Shown here: in pieces, positions 41,359-48,452 of the stretch
Layout of the letters: every line of letters starts with the position of its first letter
Position numbering within the stretch: position 1 is the stretch's first letter
Assembly (NCBI GenBank): GCA_904398655.1
Contig: CAJFPF010000018.1
Location: forward strand, 1-50,315
Reading direction: 5' to 3'
Length of the DNA stretch: 50,315 nucleotides
DNA from: an uncultured Anaerotruncus sp.
GTDB lineage: Bacteria; Bacillota; Clostridia; Oscillospirales; Ruminococcaceae
Made by a program: the position numbers and the translations under genes
Notes under the pieces: model-generated
Told to the model about the DNA's origin: nothing
Database searches by the model: none
The model's input: the letters and a program-made list of their open reading frames with translations, nothing else

Positions 41359-42363
41359 TCACCAGACTCTGGGGTTTTCCGGGCCTTTTAAATAATCAGC
41401 AAAATATCCTAATTTGTGGTATAGGGGGTCGCTCAGACGGATCAACCGCTCATTGAGCGCATCGTCAATGGGAGTCTCAACCCCTTTCACATTCTGCTCC
41501 AACTGGTTACGGTTGCGGCAGCCCACTATGGCACTAGTGATCCCCTTCTGCCGGACCAGCCAACCCAAAGAAAGGTCCACCATACTCAGCCCTGTCTCCT
41601 GAGAAATTTCCCGCATACCATCCAGCAGTGCAACCAGCTCCTCTTCAGCACCCTCTCCTTTGTGGTCATGCAGTCCTTTGCAACGTTCTACCCTGTAGTG
41701 GCGGTAACGCGCCCGACGAGGTGGTATTTCATCAAGGCTTCGATAGCGCCCAGTGAGTACCCCCTGCTGTAACGCTTCATAGGCCATCACACCAATCCGA
41801 TGTTCTGCGCAGAAGGGGAGGATCTCTTTGTCTGCAGCACGAGAGGCGATGTTGTAGTGCAGCTGATTGGTACAGGGATGGAAGTTGTGCCGCTCCATCA
41901 TTGCCATCTGCCCCATCCCGAAGTTGCTGACCGCTACCTCGCGTACTTTCCCATCCCGTTTCAACTGTTCATGGCGTCTGAAAACTCGCTCCATCACTGC
42001 CTCATCTGCCACCGGCCAATGGATCATCAACACGTCCACATAATCTGTCCCCAGACGCTTTAGTGCAGCTTCACACCGCTCTACCGTATCGTCCACATCT
42101 GGATGGATAAACTGTTTGGTCAGGATCACCGCCTCGTGGCGTCTTCCTTTTAATGCGTTTCCCAACGCCTCTTCACTACGGCCCTCATTATAGACTTCCG
42201 CTGTATCGAAAAAATTAACGCCCAGATCCAACGCCGCCTGAACCACCGCATCTACATCCTTTTGGGACTGCTCCCCCCAATATTCACCTCCCCCAAAGGT
42301 CCAGCAGCCCACTGCCATTCGGCTGACTAATAGATTTGATTTTCCCAAAGGTACTCTCTCCAA
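41359..42363 (-). CDS. Aldo/keto reductase
   Basis: The 334-residue protein is an AKR barrel. The catalytic tetrad is visible: Asp and Tyr in FFDTAEVYNEGRSEEAL, Lys in AVILTKQF and His in VLMIHWPV. The C-terminal NADP motif reads GITSAIVGCRNRNQLEQN. It resembles the YajO/YghZ-type sugar-aldehyde reductases. I use the TTG at 42363 because AAGGAGG sits eight bases upstream and the resulting start MERVPLGKSNLLVSR matches the family; the open frame extends to GTG 42399. It lies 14 bases after the unknown Cys-rich gene. Confidence 0.9.
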   Translation of the reverse strand: MERVPLGKSNLLVSRMAVGCWTFGGGEYWGEQSQKDVDAVVQAALDLGVNFFDTAEVYNEGRSEEALGNALKGRRHEAVILTKQFIHPDVDDTVERCEAALKRLGTDYVDVLMIHWPVADEAVMERVFRRHEQLKRDGKVREVAVSNFGMGQMAMMERHNFHPCTNQLHYNIASRAADKEILPFCAEHRIGVMAYEALQQGVLTGRYRSLDEIPPRRARYRHYRVERCKGLHDHKGEGAEEELVALLDGMREISQETGLSMVDLSLGWLVRQKGITSAIVGCRNRNQLEQNVKGVETPIDDALNERLIRLSDPLYHKLGYFADYLKGPENPRVW

Positions 42364-42376
42364 GCCACAGTCCTCC

Positions 42377-43021
42377 TTATGCTGATTTTTCGGTTTCACT
42401 TTTGAGCAATCCCTCTATAATTTGTTGTGCTCTGACAGGATTAAATACCCCACAGACACAACATTCCGCCATTTTTTCCGCTGCCTGCTCTGTCGTCAAT
42501 CTACCGGTCTTCACCCTTTCCAGCAAATCAAACACCAAATTGGCCGCTACCAAGCCATGCCCACACATGGTGGTCAATTCTCGGACGGGGGCCGGTGGTA
42601 GCCGCTCCTGGTCCCCCCAGACGCCTAGAGATTCCGACACCGTATGGGGAGTTAAGCCGGCCTTTCGAGCACAACTGCACAGCTGGTCCGCCAATCCAGA
42701 AACGGTCACTGAAAGCCCCGTGTCCAATTCTTTGAGATCTCGCAACACTGCTGTTACTTGTTCTATGGTTGTATATACTGCGAATATTGTCTCTTTCTCT
42801 TCAATCGCATCCAAAACCGCCTGTTTCCCATGGAGGGTATATTTGCTCCCATTTTTGGAATCTCCAAAGTTCACCGGGTTATGCTTCAACAGTACATCCA
42901 TTGCTAGACGCAACCGTTCCTCCGAGTTTTCATCATTGAATCCGTTTTCCGGCATGATCAAAAAAATGTAGTCGTTGGAGAGGGAATCTCGGTCACCTTC
43001 CCGATGTAGCGTATGTGACAT
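42377..43021 (-). CDS. Unrecognised Cys-rich protein, partner of the 4Fe-4S protein
   Basis: I do not recognise this 214-residue family. The middle (EKETIFAVYTTIEQVTAVLRD) looks like a ferredoxin-like alpha/beta fold, and cysteines cluster in three places: QLCSCARKAGL near residue 112, TTMCGHGLVAANL near 151 and AECCVCGVFNPVRAQQII near 187. The last two motifs suggest metal or cluster binding. Its start follows the 4Fe-4S gene stop by one base (GGAAGGAG upstream), so the two are co-translated and probably form one complex. There is no signal peptide. It could be a redox or metal-dependent enzyme subunit. Confidence 0.7.
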   Translation of the reverse strand: MSHTLHREGDRDSLSNDYIFLIMPENGFNDENSEERLRLAMDVLLKHNPVNFGDSKNGSKYTLHGKQAVLDAIEEKETIFAVYTTIEQVTAVLRDLKELDTGLSVTVSGLADQLCSCARKAGLTPHTVSESLGVWGDQERLPPAPVRELTTMCGHGLVAANLVFDLLERVKTGRLTTEQAAEKMAECCVCGVFNPVRAQQIIEGLLKSETEKSA

Positions 43022-43022
43022 T

Positions 43023-43754
43023 TTATATTTCTCCTTCCGCTTCCTGATAGAGAGGGCTACCCAGCCCCATATTCATTTTGACATTTTCCCGATAAAAGAA
43101 ACCTGCCTGGTCTAACCGCCGCAAAACCTCTTGAAAGGAGCCTTCCCGATCCGAACGATAAGCGACCCCGACACTCATTACAGTATCTAACTGACCAGCC
43201 TGTCGCTGAATCTTTTGCAGAATGGGAATCAATCGTTCTTCATCCACCGAAAATTCCACTACCGCGGAGAGCACCTTCTCTTTGCGGATTTCCGAAGACA
43301 CCTCCCCAGTCCCTCCATCAATCAAACGGGAAAGCGGATTCAATGGTTCTAAAACCATCCCTTCTTCACAAAGGACCCGGGTGATCTTTTCAATCTCGCT
43401 CATACGGGTTCCTATACCGGGCCTTCCAAGTTCTAGGGCAATTCCACATTTACCCCGCCGGAACCTTCCTGTTACATCATTCGTTTTCATCTCCGATGTC
43501 CCTCGTCCCGCCATATTCGTCTCTGTATGTATGTTCAACGGGTCGCTGAACGCAGCACGGAGTGTGCGTGGCCAGATGAGTTTTTCCCTTTGGATCGCGT
43601 CCGCTGGACAAACACCTACACGGTAACAAACACCACACTCCACGCAAGCATCCGCATCTATCCAGGCCTTCTTATCCTGTATTTGGATGGCATTCATGGG
43701 GCAATAGGGAAGACATTTTTTACATCCAATACATTTTTCAGATAAAATTTTCAC
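43023..43754 (-). CDS. 4Fe-4S protein with an unrecognised C-terminal domain
   Basis: The 243-residue protein has a two-cluster ferredoxin at its N-terminus: CIGCKKCLPYCP (residues 9-20), then CVECGVCYRVGVCP, in which an extra two-residue insertion changes the usual CxxCxxCxxxCP spacing. The second domain (about 85-243), with SEMKTNDVTGRFRRGKCGIA and ELGRPGIGTRMSEIEKI, is not one I can name. It contains a probable alpha/beta ferredoxin-like half (VLSAVVEFSVDEERLIPIL). It starts with GTG 43754, AAGGAG nine bases before. It is the first gene of the ten-gene operon. Confidence 0.72.
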   Translation of the reverse strand: MKILSEKCIGCKKCLPYCPMNAIQIQDKKAWIDADACVECGVCYRVGVCPADAIQREKLIWPRTLRAAFSDPLNIHTETNMAGRGTSEMKTNDVTGRFRRGKCGIALELGRPGIGTRMSEIEKITRVLCEEGMVLEPLNPLSRLIDGGTGEVSSEIRKEKVLSAVVEFSVDEERLIPILQKIQRQAGQLDTVMSVGVAYRSDREGSFQEVLRRLDQAGFFYRENVKMNMGLGSPLYQEAEGEI

Positions 43755-43782
43755 AAATATCTTCTCCTTTTTTATCTCTATG

Positions 43783-43832
43783 TTGCATCCAAGTTATGTA
43801 TTAAGTATATATTTATAATATCTTTATGTCAA
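43783..43832 (-). promoter_or_regulatory. Promoter and GntR operator (copy 1) of the ten-gene operon
   Basis: Minus strand TTGACA (43827-43832), 17-bp spacer, TATACT (43804-43809). Right after it, in plus orientation, lies the operator TTGCATCCAAGTTATGTA (43783-43800, then TTAA), abutting the -10 box. Confidence 0.82.
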
Positions 43833-43898
43833 TTTGTTTTTAACAATTTTGGTAAAAATAAATTAGAAAAAATATAAAAATTATGATATTTTAACGCA

Positions 43899-43935
43899 AA
43901 AAAGCACCCAACTAAAAGCTAGTTGGGCGCTTTTT
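43899..43935 (-). terminator. Terminator of gntR
   Basis: CCCAACT (43907-43913) pairs with AGTTGGG (43921-43927), extended outward by GC/GC and A/T pairs across one mismatch. T5 is on the plus strand and a matching A run gives T on the minus strand. Confidence 0.88.
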
Positions 43936-43967
43936 CAATCAATCCTTTTATAAAAATTCGATCCGAC

Positions 43968-44588
43968 TCAGCCGGTAATGGTCAATGCCACCTTCCAGCC
44001 CGACATCACATGTCGCTTCATCTGCGTCTTTGCCTTCAAAATATTTCCCGCTTGTAACGCCTCAATAATCCGCAGATGCTCCAGGCAGGTGTTGCGACGT
44101 CTGTTGTTCACCTTTAAGGTGGAGAGGATTCGAATTCGTGTATTCTGATCGTAAATCCGCTTCAAGATATCATTGAGGTATTGATTATCCGCACAATCAT
44201 AGATCATGTAATGGAACTGTTTGTCCATCGAGGAATCTGCCGCCTCTGAAAGCCGGCTGGACCGCTGATAAAAGGCCAGATAGGGCGCCAACATCTCCTG
44301 TGTAATGGCGGGCGCGGCCAGCTCCAGGGCATAAGGCTCCAGGACAGCCCGAATCCCATAAATATTAGAGACATCTTTTACTGTGACATTGGTAACAAAA
44401 ATTCCCCGCTTGGGGAAAATTTTTACCAAGCGTTCATTTTCCAGCTTATTCAAAGCCTCCCGGATCGGGGTCCGCCCCACCTGGATTTGACTTTTGATAT
44501 CATTTTCTGACAGCACATCTCCAGGCATGTACTCACAATTCACAATTTTCTGTTTGATTAGTTCGTAAGCTTTTTCTTTCGCATTCAA
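43968..44588 (-). CDS. GntR-family (FadR subfamily) transcriptional regulator
   Basis: The 206-residue protein has the GntR winged helix (MPGDVLSENDIKSQIQVGRT, then PIREALNKLENERLV, about residues 20-54) and a FadR-type all-helical effector domain (FCD-like: HYMIYDCADNQYLNDIL, then HLRIIEALQAGNILKAKTQM with a late His). I place the start at TTG 44588 with GGAGGGG upstream. The longer open frame begins at GTG 44666, but its own promoter's -10 (44657-44662) lies within those bases, so it cannot be used. It is the likely repressor of the operons on both sides. Confidence 0.9.
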   Translation of the reverse strand: MNAKEKAYELIKQKIVNCEYMPGDVLSENDIKSQIQVGRTPIREALNKLENERLVKIFPKRGIFVTNVTVKDVSNIYGIRAVLEPYALELAAPAITQEMLAPYLAFYQRSSRLSEAADSSMDKQFHYMIYDCADNQYLNDILKRIYDQNTRIRILSTLKVNNRRRNTCLEHLRIIEALQAGNILKAKTQMKRHVMSGWKVALTITG

Positions 44589-44611
44589 AGGAACCCCTCC
44601 ATCGTTATCAC

Positions 44612-44633
44612 TCGTATCCAAGTTATTCTCTTT
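44612..44633 (-). promoter_or_regulatory. GntR operator, copy 2 (autoregulatory, partial match)
   Basis: TCGTATCCAAGTTAT matches 13 of 15 bases of the core of copy 1. It lies 23 nt downstream of the gntR -10 box and before the gntR start, so a bound repressor would block elongation. Confidence 0.6.
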
Positions 44634-44656
44634 TTCAAATCGGTTCCAACGCCTGT

Positions 44657-44685
44657 ATTGTATCACATTTTTGCAACAAATTCAA
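44657..44685 (-). promoter_or_regulatory. Sigma-A promoter of gntR
   Basis: Minus strand TTGAAT (44680-44685), 17-bp spacer, TACAAT (44657-44662). Confidence 0.78.
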
Positions 44686-44719
44686 TTAAATTTTATGCAT
44701 TTCCCCATTTCTTTTCCTC

Positions 44720-44780
44720 TTGCATATCTGTTTAAATGAAGTATAATAAAGATGTTAGTTGCATACAAGTTATATATTAA
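44720..44780 (+). promoter_or_regulatory. Promoter and GntR operator (copy 3) of the kinase-aldolase operon
   Basis: TTGCAT (44720-44725), 16-bp spacer, TATAAT (44742-44747). The operator TTGCATACAAGTTATATA begins at 44759 and ends with TTAA at 44780, covering the start site region. Confidence 0.82.
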
Positions 44781-44794
44781 TTCGAGGTGGTTTT

Positions 44795-46159
44795 ATGCTT
44801 ACTTTGGCAATCGATCTGGGAAGCACCAACATAAAAGCCGCCGTCATTGATCCTACCTCCCAGGCAATTCTCGCGCAAAAAAGGCTCCCTACCCAATACC
44901 TGCCATCGCGCGGCCCCTTCTTTTGCGAAGTTGATCCCTACCGCCTTTTCACACAGGTGGAAACTCTGCTTGCAAATTTTCTCTCTCAATTTCCAGAGGT
45001 TGGAAGCCTCCGGTTGTCCACACAGATGCACGGGTTCCTGTTTGCAACCCCTGAAGGCCGCCCGCTAACACCTTATATATCCTGGCGGGATAACCGGTGT
45101 TTACGTGTATGCCATGGCATCAGTGACCTGGATCTGCTCCGGCAGAGATTGACGCCAAAACATCTCAAGCCTACAGGAGTCCCATTAAAAGCCGGCCTTG
45201 CGATGTGTAACGCTTTTTCCCTATTGCGGCAAGCAGATGACCCCATCCCCTCGGGTAGCCTCTTTTGCACATTGGGGTCTTATGTGCTCCTGCGTTTAGG
45301 CGGTAGAAATATCACCCATATCACAAACGCCGCTGCCACGGGTTTTGTCAATCTGCTGGAGCAAAACTGGTCGTCCGCCCTCTTGTCAGAGGCAGGGTTT
45401 CAAAACTTCTCTTTCCCCAAAATTGAAATAGAGGTCCGTCCCTGTGGCATGCTTTCCTTTCAAGGCCGCCCGATTATCCTCTATCCAGATATCGGGGATC
45501 AGCAGGCAGCTGTATTGGGCAGCCTCTCCCTTCCCTCTGAAGAGGTCAATGTCAACCTGGCCACCGCAGGCCAGTTGGCCTGTGTCTATGAGCGATTTCT
45601 CCCCGGCCCCTATGAGATCCGTCCTTATTTTGGCGGCCGCTATTTGAACACCGTCACCCGGATCCCGGCGGGGAGGAACTTAGACCTGCTCCTGCAGTTT
45701 ATTCAACAGCTAGGTCGAACCGTTTTCCATCAGGAGAAATCCATCCCTGAAATCTGTCAACAACTATCCGCCGGCATCCCTAATTGCCATGAAACGCCTC
45801 TCGATCTGGACTTAAATTTCTTTCCAGACATGCTGGAAGGACAATCTGGATCGATCCGTCAGATCACTGCCAACAACTTCACCCCCGAAAATTTGCTGCT
45901 CTGTGCGTACCAATCCATTGCAAGAACCTATCAGCGTCACTTACAGGCATTTTCTTCTTTTATTACACCAAAGCAGCTGGTCTTTTCTGGCGGAGTAGCC
46001 AGAAACCATCCCTTCCTTCTTCGGGAAATCATCCAAGCAACTCATCTGCCTGGGCACCTGTCACCTTTCCAAGATGAGGTATTGATGGGGCATTGTAAAC
46101 TTGCTATGAAAGCTGCTGGCCTACTGCCAAGCGTGGAAGCAACTAACAGCAATCTTTGA
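44795..46159 (+). CDS. FGGY-family sugar kinase (sedoheptulokinase-like)
   Basis: The 454-residue protein has the FGGY/actin-fold kinase motifs: phosphate-1 LAIDLGSTNIKAAVID at residues 4-19, the substrate motif STQMHGFLF near 77, phosphate-2 NVNLATAGQLACVYE near 255 and adenosine motif LVFSGGVARNHPFL near 405. The STQMHG segment is most like sedoheptulokinases, but the sugar (ketose, deoxy sugar or sugar alcohol) is not certain. ATG 44795 with GAGGTGG upstream. It lies just after the GntR operator and is followed 50 bases later by an HpcH-type aldolase. Confidence 0.88.
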   Translation: MLTLAIDLGSTNIKAAVIDPTSQAILAQKRLPTQYLPSRGPFFCEVDPYRLFTQVETLLANFLSQFPEVGSLRLSTQMHGFLFATPEGRPLTPYISWRDNRCLRVCHGISDLDLLRQRLTPKHLKPTGVPLKAGLAMCNAFSLLRQADDPIPSGSLFCTLGSYVLLRLGGRNITHITNAAATGFVNLLEQNWSSALLSEAGFQNFSFPKIEIEVRPCGMLSFQGRPIILYPDIGDQQAAVLGSLSLPSEEVNVNLATAGQLACVYERFLPGPYEIRPYFGGRYLNTVTRIPAGRNLDLLLQFIQQLGRTVFHQEKSIPEICQQLSAGIPNCHETPLDLDLNFFPDMLEGQSGSIRQITANNFTPENLLLCAYQSIARTYQRHLQAFSSFITPKQLVFSGGVARNHPFLLREIIQATHLPGHLSPFQDEVLMGHCKLAMKAAGLLPSVEATNSNL

Positions 46160-46209
46160 AAAAGGAGTTCCCATCCTCTAAAAATGCCATTAGAAAGGAA
46201 TCTATAGGA

Positions 46210-46959
46210 ATGTGGAAAGTGTTTTCGAAAAAAAACGCGATTCTGGGCAGTATGCTCAGTGAACTTTATAGCCCCAATATTCCTCGTATTTTTTCCACTG
46301 CCGCATTGGATTTTGTCCTTGTGGACTGCGAACACGGCTCCTATGATTATACGCAAATTGCCGCCATGGCCTCCTGCGCCAAAGCCCTGGAGTTTCCCCT
46401 CTTGATCCGAGTACCCCAAGTGGAACGGGACTGTATGCTGAAATATTTAGAGATGGGGGCTGCCGGGCTGTTGGTTCCTATGGTGGAGTCCTCAAAAATG
46501 GTCAAACAAGCTGTGGCCTACACCAAATATGCGCCCCTGGGAAAACGAGGCATCTCCACCTGCCGTTCCCATAACAATTATTACTCTTCTGGAATCCAAC
46601 AGTATCTTCAAACCGCCAATGAAAATACCCTTTTGCTCGTCCAAATTGAAACTCGAACTGCCCTCTCCCATCTATCTGAAATCTCCTCTGTTCCCGGACT
46701 TGACGGGATTGTTATTGGCCCAAACGACCTCTCTTTCGATCTGGGCTGCTTTGGAAATTATGAAACCCCCCAGATGGAGAAGGCAATCGCGCAAGTGATC
46801 TATACCGCAAAAGAAAACCATATCTTGTCTGGGATCATCTCCTCCAATCTTCCCCTGCTCAACCGCTGTAAAAAGGCTGGTATGGAATTCCTCAGCTGGG
46901 GAAGCGAGTTATCCATGATCCAATCCGCCATTTCCGGTGCAAAAAAGCAACTTCTCTAA
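46210..46959 (+). CDS. HpcH/HpaI-type class II aldolase
   Basis: The 249-residue enzyme belongs to the HpcH/HpaI aldolase family. It has FVLVDCEHGSYDY (catalytic His), LLIRVPQVER (substrate Arg), GAAGLLVPMVES, YAPLGKRGIS and the metal pair in LVQIETRTA (Glu) and IVIGPNDLSF (Asp). Family members cleave 2-keto-3-deoxy sugar acids or 4-hydroxy-2-oxo acids to pyruvate plus an aldehyde. The partner kinase implies a sugar-phosphate-like intermediate. The start is ATG 46210 with AAAGGAA upstream; the longer frame from 46156 has a poor fit. Confidence 0.9.
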   Translation: MWKVFSKKNAILGSMLSELYSPNIPRIFSTAALDFVLVDCEHGSYDYTQIAAMASCAKALEFPLLIRVPQVERDCMLKYLEMGAAGLLVPMVESSKMVKQAVAYTKYAPLGKRGISTCRSHNNYYSSGIQQYLQTANENTLLLVQIETRTALSHLSEISSVPGLDGIVIGPNDLSFDLGCFGNYETPQMEKAIAQVIYTAKENHILSGIISSNLPLLNRCKKAGMEFLSWGSELSMIQSAISGAKKQLL

Positions 46960-46982
46960 TGCGTATTTGACGCAGCTCTCCC

Positions 46983-47022
46983 AAGGAAGGGGCGCCCTGC
47001 CTAGGCAGGGCGCCCCTTCCTT
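46983..47022 (+). terminator. Terminator of the kinase-aldolase operon
   Basis: A perfect 19-bp stem (46983-47001 with 47004-47022) followed by T residues to 47025. It also stands just after the lpdA stop on the other strand. Confidence 0.92.
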
Positions 47023-47059
47023 TTTCAAAAATATACAAGGCGGCGACCGCCAAAGCCGC

Positions 47060-48433
47060 CTATTCTGCCGCTTCCCCGAACCCCTCACAGAAGGTGGGGT
47101 GAGGATGGATCGTACTGGCGATCTGCGCCAGAGTGAGCCCCTGGGATACCGCCAGAGCCGCCTCCCCGATGATATCGGTGGCGTGGGCGCACAGGAGCTG
47201 GGCTCCCAGCAGACGCCCGGTGGACGCCTCCGCCACCAATTTCACAAATCCCCGCTCCTGGTTGGTGAGCACCGAACGGCCGTTGGCACCCATCAGGTAC
47301 TTTTTGACCGCCACCTGGATCCCCTGGGCCTTGGCCTCGTCGGCGGTGAGGCCCACGGAGGCGATCTCCGGGTCGGTATAGACGCAGGAGGGCACCGTTG
47401 AAAGGTCCTTATCCGGGGCGATTTCCGGCCCGAACATCCCCCGCAGGGCCTGGTAGCCCTGGGCGGTGGCCATATGGGCCAGCTGGATGCCCCCAATGGC
47501 GTCCCCCACCGCCCAGACGCCCGGCAGCGGGGTGGCAAATTGGCTGTCCACCTGGACATAGCCCTTTTGGAAGGAGAGTCCAGCCCGGCAATCGGGGGTG
47601 AAGGCGTCCTCGGCGCAGCCCCGGCGGCCCACCGCCACCAGCACCCCGTCGCATCCAACCGACTCCTCCTTGCCCTGGGACTGCCAGAAACAGCGCAGCC
47701 CCCCGGCGGGATCCTGTTCCACCCGGGAGAGGGCGGCGCCGGTGAAGATCTCCGCCCCCCGCTTTTTCAGGACCATCCGCAGGCTCTGGGAGAACTCCCG
47801 GTCCAGCCCGGGCAGGATCCGCCCGGCGGCCTCCAGCACCGTCACCCGGCGGCCCAGGCTGGTGTAGAGGGAGGCGAACTCCATACCGATCACACCGCCA
47901 CCCACAATCACCAGATGGTCATAGAGGGCGGGGCGGTTCAACAGGCTGGTGCTGTCCTCCACCCCGGGCAGGCTCCCATCCAGCCCGGGCACCGGCAGGG
48001 GCGCGGGGGCGGAGCCGGCCGCCACCAGGATGTGGCTGGCCGAAAGGGTCCGGCCGTCCGCCAGCGTCACCCGCCCCTCCCCAGCCACCTGGGCCCGGCA
48101 GGGATAGAGGTCGATTTTGGCGGCTTTAAACTGGGCGGCGATCCCCTCCCGCAGGGTCTGGACCACCTGGGCCTTGTAGGCGAGCAGGGCGGGCATCTCC
48201 ACCGCCAGCCCCTGGACAGAGAGCCCCATCTCCCCCATATGGGCGGCCTGGCGGTAGATTTCCGCCGTATGCAGCAGGGTTTTGGTGGGGATGCAGCCCC
48301 GGTTGAGGCAGGTGCCCCCCAGCTGGCCGGCCTCCGCCACCGCCACCCGTTTGCCCGCCTTGGCGGCCCGGATGGCGGCGGGGTACCCGCCGGGTCCCCC
48401 GCCGATCACAATCAGGTCATAACAAGGTTCCAT
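47060..48433 (-). CDS. lpdA: Dihydrolipoyl dehydrogenase (glycine cleavage L-protein)
   Basis: The 457-residue flavoprotein has the FAD motif LIVIGGGPGGYPAAIRAAKAG, the redox-active disulfide GGTCLNRGCIPTK (Cys42/Cys47), an NAD-binding LVIVGGGVIGMEFASLY and the C-terminal catalytic HPHPTFCE. It reoxidises dihydrolipoamide. ATG 48433 follows GGGAGG. It lies 19 bases downstream of gcvPB, so it serves the glycine cleavage system. Confidence 0.96.
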   Translation of the reverse strand: MEPCYDLIVIGGGPGGYPAAIRAAKAGKRVAVAEAGQLGGTCLNRGCIPTKTLLHTAEIYRQAAHMGEMGLSVQGLAVEMPALLAYKAQVVQTLREGIAAQFKAAKIDLYPCRAQVAGEGRVTLADGRTLSASHILVAAGSAPAPLPVPGLDGSLPGVEDSTSLLNRPALYDHLVIVGGGVIGMEFASLYTSLGRRVTVLEAAGRILPGLDREFSQSLRMVLKKRGAEIFTGAALSRVEQDPAGGLRCFWQSQGKEESVGCDGVLVAVGRRGCAEDAFTPDCRAGLSFQKGYVQVDSQFATPLPGVWAVGDAIGGIQLAHMATAQGYQALRGMFGPEIAPDKDLSTVPSCVYTDPEIASVGLTADEAKAQGIQVAVKKYLMGANGRSVLTNQERGFVKLVAEASTGRLLGAQLLCAHATDIIGEAALAVSQGLTLAQIASTIHPHPTFCEGFGEAAE

Positions 48434-48452
48434 CGATATCCTCCCTTGGCGC

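Noticed and set aside
44588..44666. 26-residue N-terminal extension of GntR
   Set aside because: The gntR -10 box lies within those codons, so the mRNA would not include the GTG at 44666.
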